NCBI RefSeq assembly: GCF_900115675.1 | Contig: NZ_FOXI01000009.1 | Location: 36,785 to 100,784 of the forward strand | Origin: Halolamina pelagica | GTDB taxonomy: Archaea > Halobacteriota > Halobacteria > Halobacteriales > Haloferacaceae | DNA length: 64,000 nt | Reading direction: 5' to 3' | Shown here: positions 1 through 7,112 of the stretch, piece after piece | How positions within the stretch are numbered: the first letter of the stretch is position 1 | How the letters are laid out: each line of letters starts with the position of its first letter | Program-made: the position numbers and the translations under genes | Notes under the pieces: model-generated | Told to the model about the DNA's origin: nothing | Databases searched by the model: none | Seen by the model: only the letters and a program-made list of their open reading frames with translations

Positions 1-176
1 CGCGTGACGAAAACAACCGAATAAATCGTTACCTCTGTCGTGGTTGTATTTCACCGGTTTACCGCAGATTAGGCAACGAATGTCTCCGATGAGTTGCCGA
101 TCCGTTTCGCAGGTTTCAGGGTGTAGCTCTGTCCCGAGAACAGCCTGTTGGAGAGTGTTACTTTTCGCTACAAGCA
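1..176 (-). CDS. Partial CxxC-containing protein, truncated by window edge
   Basis: An open frame starts at ATG 174-176 on the minus strand and runs off the left edge, giving 58 residues of the N-terminus. It begins MLVAKSNTLQQAVLG and contains a zinc-knuckle-like CLIC pair at about residues 36-39, followed by a GCFRH stretch. A Cys pair followed by a Phe-x-His segment is reminiscent of the N-terminus of CoiA-like nuclease-associated proteins, but the fragment is too short to assign. Base composition is lower in GC than the core genes to the right, which fits the accessory region at this end of the window. Confidence 0.55.
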
Positions 177-359
177 TGATTTCCTCGTTCAGGCTGGTCC
201 AGCGAATCGGTTGATACGGTACTAGCTACGAGGTCAATTGGCATTGCAGTATGGGCTTGGGAGTGCAGGTAGTTGGTCAATCGCTGATTGAGCCTACGAT
301 ACTAACTCGCCTTGCCACTAGGTGAGGCGGGCTGACTCGCCACAATTACTGGTTTACGG

Positions 360-491
360 CTATTCAGGATGCACTGGTTCTCGGCACTGCGGGCACTCAG
401 CGAAGACGCCGGTTTCGTATTCGATGAGCAGGAGATCTGTCGGAATGTCGTTCCCGCAGACCGGACAGCTTCCGAGGCTTGTGATCGACAT
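360..491 (-). CDS. Small zinc-ribbon protein (DUF7837-like)
   Basis: This 43-residue frame begins MSITSLGSCPVCGND and ends ECPQCREPVHPE. Two CPxC knuckles at residues 9-12 and 33-36 form a compact four-cysteine zinc ribbon. Very small CPxCG-type zinc-finger proteins are abundant in haloarchaea, and from memory this one fits the family labelled DUF7837. The function is unknown; a role in protein or nucleic-acid contacts is inferred from the fold only. It lies in the low-GC region about 180 bases from the truncated gene at the left edge and is on the same strand. Confidence 0.7.
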   Translation of the reverse strand: MSITSLGSCPVCGNDIPTDLLLIEYETGVFAECPQCREPVHPE

Positions 492-573
492 TAGGGGGAA
501 TGGAGCACTGGAGCGTGTCACACTAGATTCCAGGCTCCAACGGCACTTGGAGAGCTAGCAGCAAAAAGACGGC

Positions 574-599
574 CCAACCACGGTGAAAGTAGTGGTTGG
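574..599 (-). terminator. Probable terminator hairpin downstream of the 687-986 gene
   Basis: A perfect 8-bp inverted repeat (CCAACCAC / GTGGTTGG) encloses a 10-base loop. On the minus strand it is followed after five bases by a run of five T residues. It lies about 90 bases past the stop codon of the minus-strand gene ending at 687. A GC-containing stem followed by a T tract would suit archaeal termination. No transcript data support it. Confidence 0.4.
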
Positions 600-686
600 T
601 GCTCTTGGTGAAACTCTCAGCACGTGAACGTTTCAGCAAATGTCCTGAATAGAGTCCCAGCTGACGTATTTGACGCAGTAATCGGA

Positions 687-986
687 CTAATGCCAGACTT
701 CCTCCCCGTGTTTGTCCCAAGCGTCATCCGGATCTAATCCAGCCTCAATCGCTTCAACGACCCTGTCAACTGTTTCGTTGGTGAACCCCTCTCTTGAATC
801 TCCCTCACCGAGAGAAATTTCTTCCCGATGGTAGTCACGGTCGTCAAGAACACCGATTTCCTTCATTACCGCCTTACACCGAGCCCACGTGATTTCACTA
901 CCAAGCTCTTCACGGATACCGTCTCGGAGTTGAAACGGATTGAGTGGATACCGGTCGTGAAGATTTTTCTCAGAGAACAGATACAC
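687..986 (-). CDS. Small acidic hypothetical protein
   Basis: This 99-residue frame has a GTG start at 984-986, and no ATG lies between it and the upstream in-frame stop. The product is rich in Asp and Glu with a mixed hydrophobic pattern (for example ITWARCKAVMKEIGVLDD at about residues 32-49), as expected for a soluble haloarchaeal protein. I recognise no family, membrane segment or catalytic motif. It is divergent from the AlbA_2 gene that starts at 1078, so the AT-rich gap between them probably carries both promoters. It is part of the low-GC accessory segment. The GTG start and lack of a known family keep confidence moderate. Confidence 0.5.
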   Translation of the reverse strand: MYLFSEKNLHDRYPLNPFQLRDGIREELGSEITWARCKAVMKEIGVLDDRDYHREEISLGEGDSREGFTNETVDRVVEAIEAGLDPDDAWDKHGEEVWH

Positions 987-1049
987 CGGTAAGTGGGTGT
1001 GCGTATTCTACGAGCTTCCCTAATCTGAACCCCTGTATAGGCGAGGATA

Positions 1050-1056
1050 TTTAATA
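1050..1056 (+). promoter_or_regulatory. TATA box for the AlbA_2 gene
   Basis: TTTAATA lies 22-28 bases upstream of the ATG at 1078, the spacing expected when transcription starts at or next to the start codon (leaderless mRNA, common in haloarchaea). The flanking DNA is AT-rich. Confidence 0.5.
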
Positions 1057-1077
1057 TCAAAGCATAACCATAGCAAT

Positions 1078-2286
1078 ATGATTCCGCCCAGTCTTGACGA
1101 CCTCTCAGTTGAAGATCTCCGACAACTTGTGGAAACAGGGGTACCGGAGAAACAGGAGCTCGAATTCAAACGTCAACTCGATCCACGAAACAAAAGTCAC
1201 AAAGAAAAATTCCTGGCCGAAGTCACTTCTTTCGCTAACACTACTGGTGGCGACCTAATTATCGGGATTCCGGATCCTGAAGATGTTGACGAAGAAGACG
1301 AAGCCGACCTCTGGTGGATTACCGACTACGACCGCGACAAATACAAGCTGGATTGGGAAAACTTGATTCGCACTAGTACCGATCCCCGCCTGCGAACTCA
1401 CGAGATACGGACACTACCCAACCCTGATGGAACTGGATTCGTCGCCATCGTTCGTGTCCAGGCCAGTACGGTCTCACCGCACCGCGTTACACTTGGTTCG
1501 AAAAAACCGTTCTACGGACGGAACTCCGCCGGCAAATACCAGTTCGATGCTGGACAACTTCGGGAGAAGTTCATAGAGCAGTATAGTCTCCGCGAAGAGG
1601 TAGAAGGCTTTCTGACAGATCGAATCGCCAAGATTCGTAGCGGGGATACACCTGCTCCATTCGAACCAGGGCCATGTATGGTACTGCACGCAATCCCGGC
1701 GACCGCGTTCAACCTGCGAGCGGAAATCGACATCAGTTCGAGTGGTAGTAATGCGTCCAATGGATTGCCGCTATTCCACCGGGATAAGGGCGGTCAGACG
1801 TATTCACACGCTCGTCGGAATGTCGATGGGATTGTGAACTCACAGGATATTGGTGACTTCCGCAAGACCTCGGAAGAAGATGAACCCCAGTCAGAATACG
1901 TCCAAATATTTAATGACGGTCGTATCGAGGCCGTTCACTCATTCCACTTCAGGAGTGAATTTTCCGAAGACGATAAGATCGGTTTCTGGACGCTCTATGA
2001 AATCCTCTTTGACCGGTTACCAGACTATACTGGATTCTTAGCGGAGCGCGATGTTTCTCCACCTATCTTCCTCTATCTGACCTTCGTCGATGCAGAAGGG
2101 TTCGTAACCACTTCAGATAAGAATCGAGACTCAAAGAAGTTGGATCGAGAGGTTGCTACATTGCCGGTTGTAACTCTAGAATCCTACGAGAGGAATGCGA
2201 AGGAGGTGACGAAAGAGTTCATGCAGCATATCTGGCACGCGTTCGGTGAGCTTGGTGATCCGTTTGATACTTACGAGGAACCATAG
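1078..2286 (+). CDS. AlbA_2 (Schlafen-type) domain protein, accessory
   Basis: The 402-residue product has an N-terminal AlbA_2 domain: an ELEFKRQL segment at about residues 26-33 and VTSFANTTGGDLIIGI at 49-64, which are the hallmark blocks of this family. A further conserved piece near residue 150 contains FYGRNSAGKY. The C-terminal 200 residues (TFVDAEG and neighbours) match no family I know. AlbA_2 proteins occur as regulators, as Schlafen-like nucleases and in anti-phage loci. No AAA or winged-helix domain is evident here, so the biochemical role is open. It stands alone in a low-GC island bounded by a tRNA gene, suggesting horizontal transfer, and a defence or mobile-element role is inferred from that context only. 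Confidence 0.85.
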   Translation: MIPPSLDDLSVEDLRQLVETGVPEKQELEFKRQLDPRNKSHKEKFLAEVTSFANTTGGDLIIGIPDPEDVDEEDEADLWWITDYDRDKYKLDWENLIRTSTDPRLRTHEIRTLPNPDGTGFVAIVRVQASTVSPHRVTLGSKKPFYGRNSAGKYQFDAGQLREKFIEQYSLREEVEGFLTDRIAKIRSGDTPAPFEPGPCMVLHAIPATAFNLRAEIDISSSGSNASNGLPLFHRDKGGQTYSHARRNVDGIVNSQDIGDFRKTSEEDEPQSEYVQIFNDGRIEAVHSFHFRSEFSEDDKIGFWTLYEILFDRLPDYTGFLAERDVSPPIFLYLTFVDAEGFVTTSDKNRDSKKLDREVATLPVVTLESYERNAKEVTKEFMQHIWHAFGELGDPFDTYEEP

Positions 2287-2630
2287 GGGATACCTGTATT
2301 AAACGATAGGTAGCTTGACTGTACTTAGGGATTCGAGTACTAGTCCTATAGTGAGGATTTCAGTAAAGCCAATCAGTAGAACTCGCGCGCGATACTTCGC
2401 AGGCCGTTGTAGGAGAATGTCAGAGAAAGCTAATACCCGAAATGACCGATTGATTTAGTCACAACCCCCCTTCGTATATCTCAGAAGCCCGGAGAGCGGG
2501 TATCCGCGTATAACGTATGGTTGAACTCCGAACGAGAATGGCCCTGAGAAATCACGGTGAAATGGCCAAAGCAGCGTTAGAAGGCCTGAATGAAGCAATT
2601 CCATCGGCTAACGATCATTCAGATTCTGGA
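2287..2630. other. Non-coding stretch between AlbA_2 gene and tRNA-Met
   Basis: The 344 bases are AT-richer than the core and hold no convincing gene. A 63-codon frame from 2517 to 2708 reads straight into the tRNA-Met gene and translates its antisense, so it is either chance or the end of an element gene created by integration. I found no second copy of the tRNA 3' end here. Confidence 0.5.
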
Positions 2631-2744
2631 TGGGCCCTGGCGGATTTGAACCACCGATCGCCCGGTGTCCCACAGTGCCGACACGAGTGTATCGACGATC
2701 TGATATGAGCCGGGTGCTCTGAGACCAGACTAAGCTAAGGGCCC
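2631..2744 (-). tRNA. Elongator tRNA-Met (CAU) with 37-nt intron
   Basis: On the minus strand the acceptor stem GGGCCCU pairs with AGGGCCC, followed by discriminator A at 2631. The anticodon stem is CCCGG / CCGGG, with CUCAUA on the 5' side of the loop, so the anticodon is CAU. The T arm reads GGUGG-UUCAAAU-CCGCC. An intron of 37 bases (2667-2703) interrupts the loop after position 37, the canonical archaeal site, leaving a 77-nt mature tRNA with an enlarged D loop. Introns in elongator tRNA-Met are known in haloarchaea. The 3' end faces the low-GC accessory DNA. Confidence 0.9.
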
Positions 2745-2788
2745 CGTCTTTCGGATCGAACCGCGAACCGCTTTAGGCTATCGGTCCG

Positions 2789-3499
2789 TCACAAACTACT
2801 CTTCAGTAGTAGAGCCTCGATAGGTGCCTCCCCGCGTTGGATCACCACGACCTCCTCCCCGGCTTCCTGGAGGTGTGAGATCTTGTCCTCGAACCCATCC
2901 TCGTTCGGTCGAGTACTATCAGCGTACCCGTCCACCTCGATCCAAAGGTCCTGTTCCGGAAGGTGAAAGTCCGCAATCCACTCCGTGTCTTCGATCGGAG
3001 GATGTGGAACGTACTCGATCTCTCGCTCGAATAGCGCTTTTGCAACACGTTCCTCTTGGGTACTCGCTAACTCCTCTCCTTTCGGGCCCGAACAACTGGT
3101 TCCGTGCTTTTCCCCGGCGGGCACTCCGGCGGCGTTACAGGCATCCCGCCAAGAACCGAACTGTTTCTTTATTACGCTCGTCGGATATACACCGAGATCG
3201 TCGTACTGTCGATGCGTCAAATGTGGCGTTTCAACCGCCATATACGCCCCAGCAAGATCCCTGCACATCCGAGGCTCTTCCGTATTCCCGTACGCAAGTA
3301 CCTGCGTTTCCTCCAATCCAGCGTCCGCTAGAACGTCGAGCCAGTTCCCGTCCGCGTATTTGTAGATCGTCGAAAGAGAAGGAAACCGGTCGTCAGCTGC
3401 TGCTTCCGCTGTCGTAGGGGAGCGGCCGAGTTCTTCGGCGAGATCCTGCGTGACTTCGACCAAAGCCTGATGGGACCACTGGCCGCCGGACGGGGGCAT
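2789..3499 (-). CDS. Homing-endonuclease-like protein with C-terminal PD-(D/E)XK-like domain
   Basis: The 236-residue product starts MPPSGGQWSHQALVEV. A start 34 codons further upstream would run into tRNA-Asn, so it is rejected. Residues about 10-60 and 80-130 look like two copies of the homing-endonuclease-associated repeat (a helical DNA-binding unit: RSPTTAEA..STIYKYADGNWLDVLADAGL and LTHRQYDDLGV..QFGSWRDACNAAGV). The C-terminal part (IADFHLPEQDLWIEVDGY, then VVVIQR) resembles a Vsr/DUF559-type nuclease core with acidic residues D and E-x-D. The gene is not inside a host gene but between two tRNA genes. Composition is intermediate between the island and the core. DNA cleavage is inferred, not shown. 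Confidence 0.7.
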   Translation of the reverse strand: MPPSGGQWSHQALVEVTQDLAEELGRSPTTAEAAADDRFPSLSTIYKYADGNWLDVLADAGLEETQVLAYGNTEEPRMCRDLAGAYMAVETPHLTHRQYDDLGVYPTSVIKKQFGSWRDACNAAGVPAGEKHGTSCSGPKGEELASTQEERVAKALFEREIEYVPHPPIEDTEWIADFHLPEQDLWIEVDGYADSTRPNEDGFEDKISHLQEAGEEVVVIQRGEAPIEALLLKSSL

Positions 3500-3567
3500 G
3501 TTGGTAGTTCGACTCCTGATGTGACAAAAGCATCTGGCCGGGACAGACGTACCTTCGAAAGGATCGA

Positions 3568-3640
3568 CGCCGTCGCCAGGGCTCGAACCTGGGACAACCA
3601 CGTTAACAGCGTGGTGCTCTACCAGCTGAGCTACGACGGC
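3568..3640 (-). tRNA. tRNA-Asn (GUU)
   Basis: The minus strand folds as a standard 73-nt cloverleaf. The acceptor stem GCCGUCG pairs with CGACGGC, with discriminator G. The anticodon stem is CCACG / CGUGG around loop CUGUUAA, giving anticodon GUU. The T arm has GGUUCGAGCC. Its 3' end faces the endonuclease-like gene, and the shift to high-GC core genes occurs on its 5' side. Confidence 0.95.
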
Positions 3641-3741
3641 TCATTCCCACGTACCGCGGTTTCACTCATATGGGTTTCGTTTCCCCGCGACACCGCCGAC
3701 CGACCGACACGGTTTCCCCGCGTCCCGGAATACGCTCGCGC

Positions 3742-5154
3742 ATGACCGACGACGCCCTCGACGCCGTGCTCGACCGCGTGAGCGAGCGCGTCACGCCCGA
3801 CGCCGACGAGCGCGAGCGCCTGCGCGCCGTCACCGCGGAACTGACCGCGCGCGCCGAGGCCGCCATCGACGACCTGCCCGTCGACGCCGACGTGACCCAG
3901 GTCGGCTCCAGCGCCCGCTCGACGTGGCTCGCCGGCGATCGGGACATCGACCTGTTCGTCCGCTTCCCCACCTCGGTCGACCGCGCGGAACTGGAGCGGT
4001 ACGGCCTCGACGTGGGCCACGCGGTCCTCCCGGACGGCCACGAGGAGTACGCCGAACACCCCTACGTCAAGGGCGAGCACGACGGGTTCGACGTGGATCT
4101 GGTGCCGTGCTACGCCGTCGACTCCGCACGGGAGATCCGGTCGGCGGTGGACCGGACGCCGTTCCACGACGCGTACCTCCAGGCCCGATACACGCCCGAA
4201 CTCGCCGCGGGCGCCCGCCTCTGCAAGCGCTTCATGAAGGGCGTCGGCGTCTACGGGAGCGACCTCCGCACCGAGGGGTTCTCCGGCTACCTGGTCGAAC
4301 TCCTAACCTTGGAGTACGGCGGGTTCGTCCCGCTCGTCGAAGCCGCCGCCGAGTGGCACCCGCCGGTTCAGTTCGATCTGCGCGGGAGCGGGGGGCCGGC
4401 CGAGGTCCCGCCCGAGGAGGCCGAGGCCGCCGCGTTCGACGACCCGCTGGTGGTCATCGACCCCACGGATCCCGACCGCAACGTGGCCGCCGTGCTCTCG
4501 ACGGCCAACCTCGCGCGGTTCCAGCACTACTGCCGCGAGCTCCTCGACGGGCCCCGGGAGTCGCTGTTCTTCCCGGAGCCCGCCGACCCGATCGACGCCG
4601 ATAGCGTCCGCGAGCATCTCGACCGACGCGGGACCCACGCGGTCGCGGTGGCCTTCGACACGCCCGACGTGGTCGAGGACCAGCTCTACCCCCAGCTCCG
4701 GCGCTCGCTCGGCGGCGTCACCGACGAACTCGACCGACGGGGGTTCGACACCCTGCGGGCGACGACGTTCGCCGACGGCGTGGGCGAGGACGCCGCCGGG
4801 CGGTCGGTACTGTTCGTGGAAACCGTCGTCGACGAACTTCCCGCAGTCGAACGCCACGAGGGACCGCCAGTCCACGTCGGCGAACACGCGGCCTCGTTCT
4901 ACGACGCCTACGCCGACGATCCGTCGGTGTACGGCCCGTTCGTCGAGGACGATCGCTACGTGGTCGAGCGCGAGCGCGACCACCGCTCGCCCGAGGCGTT
5001 CCTCCGGAGCGACGCGCTGTTCGACGTGGCGCTCGGGACCCACGTCGAGACCGCCCTCGAAGACCAGTACGAGGTGCTCGTCGGCGACGACGTGGCAACC
5101 CTCGCTGGGACGTTCGGCGAGGAGCTCCGGAACTACGTCGAGCCCGAGGTCTGA
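3742..5154 (+). CDS. cca: CCA-adding tRNA nucleotidyltransferase (archaeal class I)
   Basis: This enzyme adds or repairs the 3' CCA of tRNAs from CTP and ATP without a template. The 470-residue product has the nucleotidyltransferase core near the N-terminus: QVGSSARSTWLAGDRDIDLF with the metal-binding DxD at about residues 68-70, and DVDLVPCY at 117-124 supplying the third acidic residue. The stretch LCKRFMKGVGVYGSDLRTEG is typical of archaeal CCA enzymes, and the length matches the family. The ATG at 3742 is chosen because the upstream in-frame extension is basic and unlike the family. Next to it, on the other strand, is tRNA-Asn. Confidence 0.95.
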   Translation: MTDDALDAVLDRVSERVTPDADERERLRAVTAELTARAEAAIDDLPVDADVTQVGSSARSTWLAGDRDIDLFVRFPTSVDRAELERYGLDVGHAVLPDGHEEYAEHPYVKGEHDGFDVDLVPCYAVDSAREIRSAVDRTPFHDAYLQARYTPELAAGARLCKRFMKGVGVYGSDLRTEGFSGYLVELLTLEYGGFVPLVEAAAEWHPPVQFDLRGSGGPAEVPPEEAEAAAFDDPLVVIDPTDPDRNVAAVLSTANLARFQHYCRELLDGPRESLFFPEPADPIDADSVREHLDRRGTHAVAVAFDTPDVVEDQLYPQLRRSLGGVTDELDRRGFDTLRATTFADGVGEDAAGRSVLFVETVVDELPAVERHEGPPVHVGEHAASFYDAYADDPSVYGPFVEDDRYVVERERDHRSPEAFLRSDALFDVALGTHVETALEDQYEVLVGDDVATLAGTFGEELRNYVEPEV

Positions 5155-5175
5155 ACCAGTTCGCGCGCTGCCGGC

Positions 5176-6183
5176 TCAGAGATCGTGGATATCGCGGATC
5201 TCGTCGATCAGCGTCACGACCTCGTCGGTCGGCTCGTCGTCCCCGGGGATCGGGTCGCGGCCGTCGAACGTCTCGTGGACGACGGCGACGCTCTCCGAGA
5301 GCGTGTCGAGGCCGTACCCGCCCTCGAGGACGAACGCCAGCGCGGCGTCGAGATCGTCGGTCAGCTCCCGGACCGCGTCGGTGAACTGGGCGTACCCCTC
5401 GGTGGAGACGCGCATCCGCGAGATGGGGTCGTGGCGGTGGGCGTCGAAGCCCGCGGAGACCAGCACCAGGTCGGGGTCGAACCGCTCGAAGGCGGGGGCG
5501 ATAGCTTGCTCGAACGTGTGGCGGTACTCTGCGTCGCCACAGCCGGCCGAGAGCGGCACATTGAGCGTCGCCCCCTCGCCCGCCCCGTCGCCGGTCTCCT
5601 CGACCGCGCCGGTGCCCGGGTAGAGCCCCTCCTCGTGGGTCGAGGCGTAGAACACGTCCGGATCGTCGGCACAGATCTCCTGGATTCCGTTGCCGTGGTG
5701 GACGTCCCAGTCCCAGATCGCCACGCGGTCGACCGCCTCGTTGGCGTCGATGGCCGCCCGCGCAGCGACGGCCGCGTTGTTGAAGAAGCAGAACCCCATC
5801 GCCTCGTCTGACTCGGCGTGGTGGCCCGGGGGCCGGCCGATGGCGAAGGGAGTGTCACGGCCGTCGGCGCCGTCGACGGCCGCCTGCGCGGCCCAGATCG
5901 CGAGTCCCGCGGACTTGCGCGCCACGTCGTAGGTGTCCTCGCCGGCGACGGTGTCCGGGTCCCACTCGCCGCCGCCGCCCTCGCAGAACTCCCTGATCTC
6001 GTCGACGTACTCGGGGTCGTGGGCGCGTTCGAGCGCCTCGCGGTCGGCCGCGGGCGCGTCGACGTACTCGACGCAGTGACGGTCCTTCAGCGTCTCGCGG
6101 ATCGCCCGCATCCGGTCGGGCGACTCGGGGTGTCGGGGGCCGGTGTCGTGGTCGAGACAGCGGTCAGAGTAGCCGAACTGCAT
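5176..6183 (-). CDS. hdaI: Histone-deacetylase-family zinc hydrolase
   Basis: The 335-residue product belongs to the HDAC / acetoin-utilisation AcuC / acetylpolyamine amidohydrolase family, zinc enzymes that remove acyl groups from lysines or small amines. Visible catalytic elements are PPGHHAE with the His pair at about 121-122, DWDVHHGNG with zinc ligands D160 and H162, SAGFDAH with D247, and GGYG with the transition-state Tyr at about 290. The start codon overlaps the TAA of the upstream histone gene by one base, implying translational coupling. Whether the substrate is the histone, another protein or a small metabolite cannot be told from sequence. The gene symbol follows haloarchaeal usage and is tentative. 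Confidence 0.92.
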   Translation of the reverse strand: MQFGYSDRCLDHDTGPRHPESPDRMRAIRETLKDRHCVEYVDAPAADREALERAHDPEYVDEIREFCEGGGGEWDPDTVAGEDTYDVARKSAGLAIWAAQAAVDGADGRDTPFAIGRPPGHHAESDEAMGFCFFNNAAVAARAAIDANEAVDRVAIWDWDVHHGNGIQEICADDPDVFYASTHEEGLYPGTGAVEETGDGAGEGATLNVPLSAGCGDAEYRHTFEQAIAPAFERFDPDLVLVSAGFDAHRHDPISRMRVSTEGYAQFTDAVRELTDDLDAALAFVLEGGYGLDTLSESVAVVHETFDGRDPIPGDDEPTDEVVTLIDEIRDIHDL

Positions 6184-6614
6184 TACTCGAACAGGGCGAA
6201 GTACGTCTCGATGTCCTCGGCCTGTACGGTTCGGCGGTCCGCGTGGCGGGCGAGTTTCGCGGCCGCGCGGGCGACGTTGTCGGCGTAGTCCTCCAGAATG
6301 TCCGCCAGCGCGATGCGGGCCTCCATCGACACCCGGTACCGGTCGTCGATGTGCAGGCGGGCGATGCGGTCGACGGGCGCGACCGGGAGGCCGACGGCGT
6401 CGCGGTCGACGACCTTGCCGACGCCGAAGTCCTCGGCCATGAGGGTCTTCCGGCCGTCCTCCGTGGCTTCCTCGGCCGCTTCGACGGCGAGTTCGGCGCC
6501 GCGGTCCTGGATGCGGGCCGCCAGTTCCTCTGCCGCGTCGGCGCTGACGCGGAGTCCGTCCGCGTTGCGACGGATGATCGCGTCGACGGGGGCGAACGGC
6601 AGCTCGACGGTCAT
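6183..6614 (-). CDS. hstA: Tandem (doublet) archaeal histone
   Basis: The 143-residue product contains two histone folds in one chain, at about residues 5-66 and 76-140. The repeat relation is visible: both halves begin LPFAPVD / LPVAPVD and end with a MAEDF / VQAEDI segment. Haloarchaeal histones are fused doublets of this kind that wrap DNA or act as global regulators. This one is acidic overall, unlike most archaeal histones, as known for halophiles. ATG at 6612-6614 was chosen because an upstream extension would be non-family sequence. A TATA-like TTTTA lies about 25 bases upstream. The stop overlaps the deacetylase-family gene. Confidence 0.95.
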   Translation of the reverse strand: MTVELPFAPVDAIIRRNADGLRVSADAAEELAARIQDRGAELAVEAAEEATEDGRKTLMAEDFGVGKVVDRDAVGLPVAPVDRIARLHIDDRYRVSMEARIALADILEDYADNVARAAAKLARHADRRTVQAEDIETYFALFE

Positions 6615-6637
6615 ACCGATACGCTGGGCGTGGCGCG

Positions 6638-6642
6638 TAAAA
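6638..6642 (-). promoter_or_regulatory. TATA box for histone-deacetylase operon
   Basis: On the minus strand TTTTA lies 24-28 bases before the histone ATG, consistent with a leaderless transcript covering both the histone and the deacetylase-family gene. Confidence 0.45.
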
Positions 6643-6916
6643 CGCTTCCCCTCCGCTCTCAGGGCGTCACAGAGTGTGTGCGGGTCGGGTCGGTCGGTGT
6701 CGGAGTGGCGGCGACCGGATACGTTAGGAGTGATAGCGTCGCTGCACAATCCGTTCGTCGCGTTGCTCCGTGAAAACGTGACAGCCGTTCGACTCACGGA
6801 CTCCTCGCTGTCGCTCGTCGTCGTAGTTCGTCGAAAACGTCCGGACGGAGTCCACGCGAGCGGAGCGAGCGTGGGCACGTCCGGTCGTGACTGAACGAAC
6901 GAAGTGAGTGAAGGAA
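6643..6916. other. Gene-free spacer between histone promoter and tRNA-Arg
   Basis: About 300 bases separate the histone start from the tRNA-Arg 3' end. No credible gene is present. The right part (6830-6915) contains purine-rich motifs such as GAGCGGAGCGAGCG and GAACGAACGAAGTGAGTG, and a 15-bp copy of the tRNA-Arg 3' end listed separately. Confidence 0.5.
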
Positions 6917-6929
6917 CGTCCGGACGGAG
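6836..6929. repeat. 15-bp direct repeat duplicating the tRNA-Arg 3' end
   Basis: AACGTCCGGACGGAG occurs at 6836-6850 and again at 6915-6929, where it forms the 3' end of tRNA-Arg plus two flanking bases. The copies are 79 bases apart. Duplication of a tRNA 3' end is the signature left by site-specific integration, so this may be a remnant attachment site. The internal palindrome TCCGGA raises the chance of coincidence. Confidence 0.45.
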
Positions 6930-6989
6930 ATTTGAACTCCGGTCCCTGGCTCCGCAAGCCAAGAGGATAGTCCACTACCCTACCCGGAC
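6917..6989 (-). tRNA. tRNA-Arg (GCG)
   Basis: A 73-nt cloverleaf on the minus strand. The acceptor stem GUCCGGG pairs with UCCGGAC (one G-U), with discriminator G. The anticodon stem UUGGC / GCCAG encloses loop UUGCGGA, so the anticodon is GCG, reading CGC and CGU codons. The T arm is CGGAG-UUCAAAU-CUCCG. Confidence 0.93.
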
Positions 6990-7112
6990 TCATCTCCACA
7001 AACGCCCGACCCGCATAAGTCGGTTCCGGTTCCCGGGCGGCGTGGGGCGAAGGAACAAAGCAGGTTTTGTCCATACCGCGCGCTTATGCAACCACTCGTC
7101 GTCGGGAACACT

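Noticed and set aside
574..599. CRISPR repeat candidate
   Set aside because: Only one inverted repeat with no spaced copies. No regular array was seen anywhere in the window.
523..720. A 65-codon minus-strand frame with a hydrophobic C-terminus (GWAVFLLLALQVPLEPG)
   Set aside because: It overlaps the better-supported gene ending at 687 and includes the probable terminator hairpin. The transposase-like flavour of its end could not be matched to any family.
2517..2708. A 63-codon frame ending inside tRNA-Met
   Set aside because: Nearly half of it is the antisense of the tRNA gene. It would only be real if an element gene had been fused to the tRNA by integration, for which there is no other sign.
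3499..3601. N-terminal extension of the endonuclease-like gene
   Set aside because: It would overlap the tRNA-Asn gene and its translation looks like tRNA sequence; the ATG at 3497-3499 is preferred.
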